DNA of 35,875 nt from JBHIDQ01 sp046760155. Its GTDB lineage: Bacteria; Chloroflexota; Dehalococcoidia; Dehalococcoidales; RBG-16-60-22. Position 1 is the stretch's first letter. Each line of letters starts with the position of its first letter. Where the stretch lies: positions 1 to 35,875 of the forward strand of contig JBHIDQ010000001.1 in assembly GCA_046760155.1 (NCBI GenBank). Reading direction: 5' to 3'. The position numbers were made by a program, and so were the translations under genes. Shown in pieces: positions 7,531-15,985 of the stretch. Below the pieces are notes generated by a model. It searched no databases. It was not told the origin of the DNA and saw only the letters and a program-made list of their open reading frames with translations.

Positions 7531-9318
7531 CTACTCCACGGTGACACTTTTAGCCAAGTTCCGCGGGAAATCGATGGGACAACTTCGCTGTTTCGCCGTA
7601 TAGTAAGCCAGCAGTTGCAGGACTACCGTATTGACCACGGGAGAAAATATAACATCTACCTGAGGCACGGTGATGACTGAGTCGGCTACTTCTCTGACCT
7701 CCGCATCACCCTCTTCAACCAGCGCTATCACTGGAGACCGTCTGGCCTTGATCTCCTTGATATTGGTCAACATTGCCTCATAGGTATTATCCTGAGCCAC
7801 AATCGCTACCACCGGCGTATCACTACCGAGTAAGGCAAAGGGACCATGTTTGAGCTCTCCGGCGGCATAGCCTTCAGCATGAATATAGGAAATCTCCTTT
7901 AGCTTAAGCGCCCCTTCCAGAGCCACCGGAAAGTTTATCCCACGGCCGATGAAGAATACACTCTCAGACTTTGCCAGTTGCTTGGCATATTCTACAATTT
8001 CCGCCTCATTATCCAAAACCCGCTGCACCTTACCGGGCAATTGTCTTAGCCCCAAAACGAGGTTATCCAATCTTCTAATATCAATCTTGGCATAGGGTAA
8101 GGCCAGCCAGTATAACGCCATAAGTTGTGCCGTAAAGCTCTTGGTCGCCGCCACGCTTATCTCCGGCCCTGCCCGAGTATAGACAATCTGGTCGGCAATT
8201 CGGCTGGCAGTGCTGCCCACCACATTGGTAATGACGAGCACCCGGCACCCTTCCTCTTTCAGCCTTTTTATCGCTTTCAGTGCGTCTGCCGTCTCGCCCG
8301 ACTGGGTAATGATAATGGCTTGGCTGCGGGATGAGGTATGCCCCCAATAATTGAACTCAGAAGCCAGCTCAGTCCTTACCGCAACTCGGAATAACTCCTC
8401 CATGAGATATTTACCGACCAGGGCAGCATGATAAGAGGTGCCACAAGCCAAAATGAACACACTTTCCAAACCAATATCTCCCGTCATGGCTAAACTGGCT
8501 ATCGGTTCTGTCTCGGAGACATACCCTCCAATCGTATCCCGTATCACTTTTGGCTGCTCATGGATTTCCTTAAGCATGAAATGCTCGTAGCCTGCCTTTT
8601 GGGCATCTTCTATACTCCACGAAATCTTGTGCCTTTTTCGGTTGACGGTGGTGCCATGCCGACTGACCTCAATATTGTCTGCGGTAACCACACCAATATC
8701 ATCATCCTCCAAGTAGATAACCCGACTGGTATAATCCAGTATCGCCGGCACATCCGAGGCGACAAAATTCTCCCGGTCACCAATACCAATAATCAACGGG
8801 CTGTCTTTGCGGGCAACGACCAATTCAGGCTCACCAGTCATCAGCACAACAATGGCATAAGAACCTTCTACCTCACCTAGAGCTGTTGCCACCGCTTTTT
8901 TCAAATCACCCTGATAATACTTCTCAATCAGGTGTGGTATTACCTCAGTATCGGTCTCCGAAATAAAGTTATGCCCTTCACCGGTTAGCTGCTGTCTTAA
9001 CTTCTGGAAATTATTGATCACCCCATTGTGTACCACCGCAATTTTGCCCGTGCAGTCACAGTGTGGGTGAGCATTTAGCTGAGACGGCTCCCCGTGGGTC
9101 GCCCACCTGGTATGACCAATGCCTATCCTCCCGTTGATAGTCTGTGGTAATGTTTCCTCCAACGCCTTCACCCTGCCCGCATCCTTATGGACCTCAAGAC
9201 CACCTCCCGATACCGCAATACCACAGGAATCATAGCCGCGGTACTCTAACCGATAGAGACAGTTAAGCAGGACGGACTTAACCGGCCTTTCGCCAACATA
9301 ACCGACAATACCGCACAT
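7531..9318 (-). CDS. glmS: Glutamine--fructose-6-phosphate aminotransferase (isomerizing)
   Basis: A 595-residue protein with full-length GlmS architecture. It makes glucosamine-6-phosphate from fructose-6-phosphate and glutamine, the first step toward UDP-GlcNAc. The N-terminus MCGIVGYVGERP carries the Ntn nucleophile Cys2, and the glutaminase domain continues with YRGYDSCGIA, HTRWATHG and HNGVINNF. Two SIS sugar-isomerase domains follow (ACGTSYHAALVGKYL; FIGRGINFPVALEGALKLKEISYIHAEGY), and the C-terminus ends in the family-typical PRNLAKSVTVE. It is the last gene of the minus-strand glm operon, 25 bp after a nucleotidyltransferase. I see no glmS ribozyme upstream, which is expected since it lies inside an operon. 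Product identity is essentially certain. Confidence 0.98.
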   Translation of the reverse strand: MCGIVGYVGERPVKSVLLNCLYRLEYRGYDSCGIAVSGGGLEVHKDAGRVKALEETLPQTINGRIGIGHTRWATHGEPSQLNAHPHCDCTGKIAVVHNGVINNFQKLRQQLTGEGHNFISETDTEVIPHLIEKYYQGDLKKAVATALGEVEGSYAIVVLMTGEPELVVARKDSPLIIGIGDRENFVASDVPAILDYTSRVIYLEDDDIGVVTADNIEVSRHGTTVNRKRHKISWSIEDAQKAGYEHFMLKEIHEQPKVIRDTIGGYVSETEPIASLAMTGDIGLESVFILACGTSYHAALVGKYLMEELFRVAVRTELASEFNYWGHTSSRSQAIIITQSGETADALKAIKRLKEEGCRVLVITNVVGSTASRIADQIVYTRAGPEISVAATKSFTAQLMALYWLALPYAKIDIRRLDNLVLGLRQLPGKVQRVLDNEAEIVEYAKQLAKSESVFFIGRGINFPVALEGALKLKEISYIHAEGYAAGELKHGPFALLGSDTPVVAIVAQDNTYEAMLTNIKEIKARRSPVIALVEEGDAEVREVADSVITVPQVDVIFSPVVNTVVLQLLAYYTAKQRSCPIDFPRNLAKSVTVE

Positions 9319-9343
9319 ATAAAGAAGCTCTCCTTATTTTTCC

Positions 9344-10522
9344 TCAATAGACTAGGCTCTGGTCAGGCAATCGGCCACTAATCAGCTTCAGTGGTTGGAC
9401 TTGACTGTAGTTACCGACAATAACACCCGGCTGAGCAGCGACACTATTGCCCAAGCTACAACTCTCGCCCAGCATCGCCCCGACAGCCACCAGGTGGCGC
9501 TCATGATTAATCGAAACCTCAGCCTGACCGCTGCAAGCCGTAAAATGCCCTTTGATGATACAACCCTTATCAATAACCGAGTCCTCCATGGTACAACCCG
9601 GACCGATATTAACATCATCACCAATAACACTGTTTTTAATCGCGGTAAATGGTGAAATAACGACGTTATTGCCGATACTGGTCGCCGGCAGGATACAGAC
9701 ATTGGGACCGACATCACAACTATCCCCAATGACTACCGGGCCAGCGATGTAGGAATTAGCCCGTATCACCGTATCTTTCCCCACCGAGACCTGTCCCTTC
9801 AGTGAGACACCCGCTTCAATGGTGCCACCCAAGCTCGCCTGAATTTGGCGAAGAATGGCGTCATTCAGATTGAGTATATCCCACGGGTAGATGACATCAA
9901 GCCAGATACCATCTGTTTCCCTAGCTTTAATGGTATGGCCCTCGGCGATCATCTTGTTCATAACATTCGGGAGGTCCAGCTCGGGCTCAATAAAGTTAAA
10001 AATCCCGGCAGTAAAGGCGTAAATGCCAGTACTAACAATGTTACTTCTCGCCGCTTCAGGCTTCTCGATAACTTCCTTTACCACCTCACGGCTTAGGGTT
10101 ACTACTCCGTATCTCATCGGGTTATCCACTCTCTTAACCAGTACCGCTTCCGGCTTTATGGCGGCAAACTGAGCAATGGTCTCCGCTTCAATTAGATTGT
10201 CTCCCGGCAAAACCAGAAACTCATCTTTGATGGCTCCCTTAGCCTGAGCCAGCGCATGCGCCGTACCCAGTTGCCTTTCCTGACTAACATAAGTCAGCTT
10301 AACCCCAAACTGTTCCCCTGAACCCATGTAATCAAATATCTGCTCTTTGTGGTAGCCGACGACAAGTACAATGTCACGGATACCATTTTGCGCCAGCGCC
10401 TCAACCACATACTGCAGCATCGGCTTTCCGGCGATAAAAAGCATTACCTTCGGCCGGTTAACGGTAAACGGTCTGAGTCTTTGTCCTTCACCGGCAGCTA
10501 GAATCACTGCTTGCTTCATCAC
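9344..10522 (-). CDS. GlmU-like sugar-1-phosphate nucleotidyltransferase, divergent acyltransferase half
   Basis: A 392-residue protein. The N-terminal nucleotidyltransferase domain has the signature LAAGEGQRLRPFTVNRPKVM (about 8-27) and metal-binding PGDN (about 107-110). The rest is a left-handed beta-helix of hexapeptide repeats. It resembles archaeal-type bifunctional GlmU, but the beta-helix lacks the H-x-N-Y-x-GDS and GAGT-x-x-ANLR segments found in its neighbour (10531-11733) and ends in an unrelated tail. It may therefore keep only uridylyl- or thymidylyl-transfer, or acetylate nothing. It lies 8 bp downstream of its paralogue and 25 bp before glmS, in one operon. It probably arose by duplication and then diverged. 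Whether the nucleotide is UTP or dTTP cannot be read from sequence. Confidence 0.88.
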   Translation of the reverse strand: MMKQAVILAAGEGQRLRPFTVNRPKVMLFIAGKPMLQYVVEALAQNGIRDIVLVVGYHKEQIFDYMGSGEQFGVKLTYVSQERQLGTAHALAQAKGAIKDEFLVLPGDNLIEAETIAQFAAIKPEAVLVKRVDNPMRYGVVTLSREVVKEVIEKPEAARSNIVSTGIYAFTAGIFNFIEPELDLPNVMNKMIAEGHTIKARETDGIWLDVIYPWDILNLNDAILRQIQASLGGTIEAGVSLKGQVSVGKDTVIRANSYIAGPVVIGDSCDVGPNVCILPATSIGNNVVISPFTAIKNSVIGDDVNIGPGCTMEDSVIDKGCIIKGHFTACSGQAEVSINHERHLVAVGAMLGESCSLGNSVAAQPGVIVGNYSQVQPLKLISGRLPDQSLVY

Positions 10523-10530
10523 CCTGCTCC

Positions 10531-11733
10531 TTAAAATATCCTCGAATTTGGCAAAATAACCCCACTGGCTAAAGCTCCTGGGCCGATAAAAGTATTATTG
10601 CCAATCATACTACCCACATTAATACTAGCATTAATCCCGGTTTCAACTCTATCCCCAATGATTGCCCCTAGCTTGCGTCTCCCGGTATTGATGTCAGCTA
10701 CCGAGATTTCTTTTTTATCCAGCCTTAAATTGGCCACCTTGGTGCCAGCACCGAAATTGCAATCCTCACCAATAATGCTGTCACCAACATAATTATGATG
10801 AGGGAGCTTACTACCTTTCATAATGATACAGTTTTTCACCTCTACGGCACTACCGATATGACAACTATCACCAATGGCAGTATAAGGACGAATAAAGCAG
10901 TTCGGGCCAATTTCACAGTTCTGTCCAATTATCACCGGACCAACGATATAGGAACCCGACCTTATCACGGTATCTTTGCCGATGTCAACAACGCCCTTCA
11001 TAACCACATTCTCTTCAATCTCACCCGAGTTCTGTGCCTTAACCCCGGCCAGCAACGATTCATTGGCGAGCAGCAAGTCCCAGGGATAGCTAAGGTCAAG
11101 CCAATAGTTAATTTTTTGATAAGCAATATCTTGTCCTTTGTCCATCATCAGCTGTAAAGAATCAGTGAGCTCATACTCTCCCCGTGGTGATTTTGAGGTC
11201 ATGGCTATGGCACTAAATATCTCCGGGGTGAACTGATATAGCCCGGCATTGGCCATGCGGGAGGGAGATTTGGCCTCTTTTTCATAAATGTGGACCACTT
11301 TACCCTCCGTCAACTCAACTGTCCCCAAATCCCTGGTATCCTTAACCTCAATGACACTCAGCGTATTATCATTCTTACTGGCTAATTTTTTAATGTCTTT
11401 TCGGTTAATAATAATATCCCCGTTCATGACCAAGAAGTTTCCCTCAACCAAACCCTCAATCATCCTGAGTGCATGAGCCGTGCCCTGTTGCTTCCTCTGA
11501 TTAGAGTAGTCTATGCTTACCCCCCATTTTTCTCCTCTGCCAAAATAATCACGCACCTGTTCGTCCTTGTAGCCAACAACAAAAATAAACTCCTCAATAC
11601 CAGCCTTGCTCGCTTCAATGAGCAGGTGCTCCAGGATAGGCTTATTGGCGATAGGTAGCATTACTTTGGGCCTGGCATAAGTGAGAGGACGCATCCGACT
11701 ACCTTCGCCGGCAGCTAAAATAATTGCCTTCAA
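10531..11733 (-). CDS. glmU: Bifunctional GlmU-type protein (GlcNAc-1-P uridylyltransferase / GlcN-1-P acetyltransferase)
   Basis: A 400-residue protein with N-terminal signature LAAGEGSRMRPLTYARPKVM and a NGD metal site (about 104-106), followed by hexapeptide beta-helix repeats. In the C-terminal half it carries PHHNYVGDSIIGEDCNFGAGT and ANLRLDKKEI, matching the catalytic histidine, tyrosine, asparagine and lysine region of archaeal-type GlmU acetyltransferases (ST0452-like). It should convert GlcN-1-P to GlcNAc-1-P and then UDP-GlcNAc. It overlaps the upstream glmM by 4 bp (ATGA junction), so the two are translationally coupled. Of the two paralogues this one is the better candidate for true GlmU; symbol assigned on that basis. 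Confidence 0.88.
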   Translation of the reverse strand: MKAIILAAGEGSRMRPLTYARPKVMLPIANKPILEHLLIEASKAGIEEFIFVVGYKDEQVRDYFGRGEKWGVSIDYSNQRKQQGTAHALRMIEGLVEGNFLVMNGDIIINRKDIKKLASKNDNTLSVIEVKDTRDLGTVELTEGKVVHIYEKEAKSPSRMANAGLYQFTPEIFSAIAMTSKSPRGEYELTDSLQLMMDKGQDIAYQKINYWLDLSYPWDLLLANESLLAGVKAQNSGEIEENVVMKGVVDIGKDTVIRSGSYIVGPVIIGQNCEIGPNCFIRPYTAIGDSCHIGSAVEVKNCIIMKGSKLPHHNYVGDSIIGEDCNFGAGTKVANLRLDKKEISVADINTGRRKLGAIIGDRVETGINASINVGSMIGNNTFIGPGALASGVILPNSRIF

Positions 11734-13034
11734 CCTACTCTCTCCTTGCTTCCCTCAAGACAATCCTTAATTGCCTTGAGGCCACGGTCATAGAGCTGAC
11801 GCACTCGCTTCTTACTTTTTGCCTCCGCAGTCAGTCTGATTTTAGGTTCGGTGCCGGAGGCTCTGACCAATAGCCAGCCATCTTTAAAGCTCAGCCTAAT
11901 GCCATCAATAGTACTGACCGATAACGGCTCCAGAGCCATTAATTGCGCTTCCAGACTGGACATTGCTACCCCTTCACTGCTGATACTGCCCCGCAGAAGC
12001 AGATAACCGGGTATACTATCAACCAACGGCGATAATCTCTGCTGATTAGCGATGGCTACCACCTGAGCTACCGCATAGATGCCATCGGGACATAAGGAGA
12101 CGCCGGGGAAAATCCAGCTTCCGGACGGCTCACCGCCAAAATCACCGCCCTTTTTGAGTTCCTCAGAGACATAGGTATCCCCGATTTTAGTACGCCGGAC
12201 ACTAAAATCCGTTTCCTCAATCGCCATCGAGGCATCTACGGTGGTCACCACTTCTTTCGCCTTCAGTGCCCGGGCGAAAATCACCAGCAGCTTATCCCCG
12301 GAAATAAATCGGCCCCGGTCATCAACCACCATGGTTCGGTCGGCATCTCCATCGTGGGCAATACCCAAATCAGCCCCAGACTCCCGTGTTGCCTTGATTA
12401 AATTCTTTAGATTGGACTCAGTTGGCTCAATGGTGCGAGGAAAGAAACCACTGGGCTGGCAATTTATCTCCACCACTTCACAGCCCAGCTTTTTTAAGAG
12501 ATAAGGGGTAATCACCGAAGCAGCACCACAGCCACAATCTAAGACTACCTTGAGTTTCATCCCTCCCGGAAAATTCGGTATGATGCGCTCAATATGCTGC
12601 TCAATGGCGTCAGCACAAATGCCACTCTGCTTAATCTCACCCCAGGGAGCCACGTCAAGAGAGTCACTCAGGACCATCTCTTCTACCTGTTTTTGTTGCT
12701 CAGAAACAAAAGCAGAACCGTCCGGGTTTAAAAGTTTTATCCCGTTATACTCTGGAGGGTTATGCGAAGCAGTGAGCATTACTCCGGCATCAAATTTTCT
12801 AGCTACCAAGCCAAGTGTAGGCGTCGGCACAACTCCAGCATCCTCACACCGAGCGCCCGCCGCAAGCAGACCGGAGATGAGGGCGTGTTTCAGGGCATCA
12901 CTGGAAGTCCTGGTATCACTACCCACGACTACATTACCATAAACCCTCCCCACCGCCAGTCCAACCTTCAATGCCAGATGGACCAGGCTACTATCGAAAA
13001 GATCCCGTATGCCCGATGTGCCAAAAAGCCTCAT
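11730..13034 (-). CDS. glmM: Phosphoglucosamine mutase (archaeal-like GlmM)
   Basis: A 434-residue alpha-D-phosphohexomutase that interconverts GlcN-6-P and GlcN-1-P. All four family motifs are visible: the phosphoserine loop TASHNPPEYNG (about 87-97), the Mg loop DGDADR (about 227-232), the sugar-specificity loop GGEPSGS (about 307-313) and the phosphate loop RASGTEPKIR (about 393-402). The start MRLFGTSGIRD is the family N-terminus. Its context before glmU and glmS argues for GlmM rather than ManB/Pgm, though some archaeal-like members are bifunctional. First gene of the operon; a candidate promoter lies just upstream and predicts an almost leaderless message. Confidence 0.93.
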   Translation of the reverse strand: MRLFGTSGIRDLFDSSLVHLALKVGLAVGRVYGNVVVGSDTRTSSDALKHALISGLLAAGARCEDAGVVPTPTLGLVARKFDAGVMLTASHNPPEYNGIKLLNPDGSAFVSEQQKQVEEMVLSDSLDVAPWGEIKQSGICADAIEQHIERIIPNFPGGMKLKVVLDCGCGAASVITPYLLKKLGCEVVEINCQPSGFFPRTIEPTESNLKNLIKATRESGADLGIAHDGDADRTMVVDDRGRFISGDKLLVIFARALKAKEVVTTVDASMAIEETDFSVRRTKIGDTYVSEELKKGGDFGGEPSGSWIFPGVSLCPDGIYAVAQVVAIANQQRLSPLVDSIPGYLLLRGSISSEGVAMSSLEAQLMALEPLSVSTIDGIRLSFKDGWLLVRASGTEPKIRLTAEAKSKKRVRQLYDRGLKAIKDCLEGSKERVG

Positions 13035-13043
13035 TTTGTCCTA

Positions 13044-13071
13044 ATTCTACTACTATGAGCCCAAAAGTCAA
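13044..13071 (-). promoter_or_regulatory. Promoter of the glm operon
   Basis: On the minus strand TTGACT (13066-13071), a 16-bp spacer and TAGAAT (13044-13049). Transcription would begin near 13037, only about three bases before the ATG at 13034, so the message may be leaderless. A short AGGA sits where a Shine-Dalgarno would be if initiation were further upstream. Confidence 0.6.
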
Positions 13072-13108
13072 TAGAGGACAGCACTATGCTTTAGGGCTTC
13101 GCTGGCAC

Positions 13109-14722
13109 CTAAAAGGGTGTGGTCATAGTAGGTACTGGAACTTCGACCACAGTTGGTAGGTTCTCAGCCAAGGCGGCTTGCAATGCCCCTCCCAGCTCTT
13201 CGGGACGAGTCAGCTTGATTCCCCGAGCTCCGAAGGCTTCGGACACGCGAACGAAATCGGGGTTGTGGAGCTGGGTACCAATAATCCTGCCGCCAAAGCG
13301 GCGTTGCTGGTCGTGGAGGGAGGCGCCAAAAGCTCTATCGACGAAGACAAGGGTCACCACGTTTAATCCCTCCTGTACCGCCGTGGCTAGCTCCGGGAGA
13401 GCATACATAAAGCCGCCATCACCGCTAAGCGCCACCACCTGCTTTTTGGGATTGCCTACCTTAACCCCCAAGGCGGTAGGGAAAGCGTAACCGAGAGTGG
13501 CGAAGTAAGAGGAAGTGAGATAGGCCCGGGGTCGCACCACTGGGTAAGCCAAGTGACCCCAGTAAGCTACATTAGTGATCCCGGGTACCAAGATGGCATC
13601 TTCCTTTAACTCAGCACGAATGGTCTGCAGGAGAGAGAGCTGAAGAGGAGCCGTTTGCTCCAGTTCTGTCATGACTGCCTCTCTTATCTCCTCTAGCTCA
13701 TCGGGCTGCCAGCCGCTTCGGCTCCCCTCAGGCAGCACTTCCAGTAGTGAGCTGAGGGCAGCACGGGCATCACTGGTAATCCCTAGGTGTACGGTGTGGT
13801 TTCTACCTACTTCGGTCGCATCCACGTCGATCTGGATAAGTTTCTGGCCTTGACGAAATGTCAAGAACGAGTCAGGAGTGCGATAAAGGCGACTCCCCAC
13901 AGCCAGAATCACATCGGCCTGCGGCAGGGCCCACCGAGAGGGGCCGAATCGATAATAAAAGACACCAAGTGAGAGGGGGTGGTCACCGGGGATGGCCCCT
14001 TTGCCTTCAGGAGTGGTGATTACAGGGGCATTCAGACGTTCCGCCACCTGTCTAAGCTCATTTGAGGCATCAGAGCCGATAACACCTCCCCCAGCCCAAA
14101 TGATGGGACGACTAGCCGAAGCCAGCAGGCGCGCCGCCGCCTGAACTTGGGTCAGTTCTGGTTGAGTGAGCGGAACCGGCTCGGGCTCGGGTATTTCCAC
14201 CCGTGCTGAGGCCGGCATGACATCCCAAGGGATCTCCAGCTCCACCGGGCGGGGTCTCCCCGTCCTCAGATGATGCATTGCCTGCTGCACTGCCCCCGGA
14301 ATCTCTTCCACTTTCAGAACACAATGGCACCACTTGGTAAGGGGCTGGAACACCTGTCCTTGGTCAGTTATCTCATGCAGAGCGCCGCGCTGCTGACCCA
14401 GATTGTAGCTCTCGACCTGCCCTGAGACCAAGAGGACAGGTGTAGAGGTAGCATAAGCGGTGCCTAAGGCCGCGGTGGCGTTAAGGGCCCCCGGCCCGGG
14501 CACAACCAGAGCCACTCCCACTTTGCCGGTGGTACGAGCGTAGCCGTAAGCCATGTAGACCGCTGTCTGTTCGTGGCGTACTGACACCCAGCGTACCTGG
14601 GACTGACCATGGATGGCGTCCAGTGCCTCCATGAGCTGTACCCCAGGAAGGCCAAAAATAATTCCCACTCCTTCCCGAGCCAGTGAGGCAATAAGGGCTT
14701 CCGCCCCGGTCATCATAGGCAT
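13109..14722 (-). CDS. Thiamine-diphosphate-dependent enzyme, acetolactate synthase-like (substrate unknown)
   Basis: A 537-residue ThDP enzyme with Pyr, central and PP domains in the usual order. The activating glutamate is in SVRHEQTAVYMAYGYAR (about 47-63). The diphosphate-binding motif starts at SGDGGFMYALPELATAV (about 429-445) but ends in FVDRAFG, where acetolactate synthases and relatives usually have an NN or ND pair. The second, metal-binding position is thus Asp, a conservative change. The family includes acetolactate synthase, benzoylformate decarboxylase, oxalyl-CoA decarboxylase and sulfoacetaldehyde acetyltransferase. No small regulatory subunit (ilvN) or other ilv gene is nearby, so biosynthetic acetolactate synthase is unlikely. 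The start is fixed by GGAGG seven bases upstream. Single gene, tail-to-head with the glm operon. Confidence 0.85.
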   Translation of the reverse strand: MPMMTGAEALIASLAREGVGIIFGLPGVQLMEALDAIHGQSQVRWVSVRHEQTAVYMAYGYARTTGKVGVALVVPGPGALNATAALGTAYATSTPVLLVSGQVESYNLGQQRGALHEITDQGQVFQPLTKWCHCVLKVEEIPGAVQQAMHHLRTGRPRPVELEIPWDVMPASARVEIPEPEPVPLTQPELTQVQAAARLLASASRPIIWAGGGVIGSDASNELRQVAERLNAPVITTPEGKGAIPGDHPLSLGVFYYRFGPSRWALPQADVILAVGSRLYRTPDSFLTFRQGQKLIQIDVDATEVGRNHTVHLGITSDARAALSSLLEVLPEGSRSGWQPDELEEIREAVMTELEQTAPLQLSLLQTIRAELKEDAILVPGITNVAYWGHLAYPVVRPRAYLTSSYFATLGYAFPTALGVKVGNPKKQVVALSGDGGFMYALPELATAVQEGLNVVTLVFVDRAFGASLHDQQRRFGGRIIGTQLHNPDFVRVSEAFGARGIKLTRPEELGGALQAALAENLPTVVEVPVPTMTTPF

Positions 14723-14844
14723 TAGTCACCCTCCAAGATATATCTGGTGAAAATAAATCGTAAAGGATTTGACTTTTCAAAACTTTAGCACAAAGGTTTC
14801 CCAAGCGCAACGGTAAAAGCGGGCACAGGAGTTTTGCCTTTTAC

Positions 14845-15969
14845 CTATATTCCCAGTCTGGAGCGAGTTTGCAGAAATCTGATCACGTTATCACGGGTAA
14901 TCAAGCCAACAACCCTCCCCTCACTCACCACGGGCATCTGATTTATATTACTCTCATCCATCTGCTCCAGCACACTCAGAATATCCTGGTCGGGGGAGGC
15001 TACTTTCAGTTTTTCCACCGGAGTCATTATATCCCTTACCTGAGTTACTTCCCAATTTGGCTGGGCGACCGATTTAATATTCCCCAAGGTCAAAATCCCA
15101 TTTAATTCGCCGTGGTCAGTTACCAGAAAGCACCGATGCCCACCGGTGAAGATATACTCCTGGATGAGACGACCAACGATAACGTCTGAGGAAACTACCG
15201 GGCAGCTAGAGGTCATCATATCGGAAGCGGTGAGTCCCTGCAGTGCTAACTGCCACTGCGCCTGGCGGTAGCTGGCAGAGGCAACATAAGTCAGGAACCA
15301 GCCAATAAAGGCAAGCCAAAGACCATTGAACCACCGCCCGGGGAAAAGGAACATTAGTACCACGCCACCCAGAATGAAAAGATAGCCGATACCCTGCCCG
15401 ACATATACCGCGATTCGTGTGGAACGTTGATAATTGTTGCTGAAGCGCCAGAGAAGGGAGCGAAAGACGCGTCCACCATCCAAAGGAAAGCCAGGAATGA
15501 GGTTAAAGACCGCCAGTGCCACGTTTATGTACCCTAACCAAAAGGCCATAGCGGCGATCGGTTCATTGATACCCTCTAGCAATAAATGGAGCAAGAAAAA
15601 CAAACCACCAATTACCAGGCTGGAAACAGGACCAGCCGCCGCCATCTTTAATTCAGTGCCATGGCGCGGTGCCTCCCGGGTCATATGGGCAACACCGCCG
15701 AAAATAAAAAGGGTTATACTCTTTACCGGGATACCATTGGCTCTGCCAACAAGGCTGTGCGCCAGTTCATGAGCCACCACCGAGGAAAAAAATAATAAGC
15801 TGGTAAAGATACCAGTGAACCAGTAAGTCAAAGGATTCCAGTCAGGATAGGTCAAAGGAAAGTACTGCCATGATAGTGAAACCGTGATCAAAACAAAAAT
15901 GATGAACCAGGTATAATGCAGTCGGAACTGGATGCCGAAGATTTTACCTAAACTAAATGCGCCACCCAT
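14845..15969 (-). CDS. Site-2-type intramembrane metalloprotease with two CBS domains
   Basis: A 374-residue M50-family protein. Residues about 1-230 are a bundle of transmembrane helices with the zinc motif H67-E68-x-x-H71 (VVAHELAHS) and the second-site FNLIPGFPLDGG with D164. Residues about 245-370 are a pair of CBS domains (MMTSSCPVVSSD; RDIMTPVEKLKV), which bind adenine nucleotides in other proteins and could gate the protease. These enzymes cleave membrane-embedded substrates such as anti-sigma factors; the substrate here is unknown. No convincing Shine-Dalgarno precedes the ATG, but the MGGAFSLGKIFGI N-terminus is typical of the family. Downstream of thiC by only 16 bp, so it may share the riboswitch-controlled transcript. 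Confidence 0.92.
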   Translation of the reverse strand: MGGAFSLGKIFGIQFRLHYTWFIIFVLITVSLSWQYFPLTYPDWNPLTYWFTGIFTSLLFFSSVVAHELAHSLVGRANGIPVKSITLFIFGGVAHMTREAPRHGTELKMAAAGPVSSLVIGGLFFLLHLLLEGINEPIAAMAFWLGYINVALAVFNLIPGFPLDGGRVFRSLLWRFSNNYQRSTRIAVYVGQGIGYLFILGGVVLMFLFPGRWFNGLWLAFIGWFLTYVASASYRQAQWQLALQGLTASDMMTSSCPVVSSDVIVGRLIQEYIFTGGHRCFLVTDHGELNGILTLGNIKSVAQPNWEVTQVRDIMTPVEKLKVASPDQDILSVLEQMDESNINQMPVVSEGRVVGLITRDNVIRFLQTRSRLGI

Positions 15970-15985
15970 GTTATTACATCAAAAG

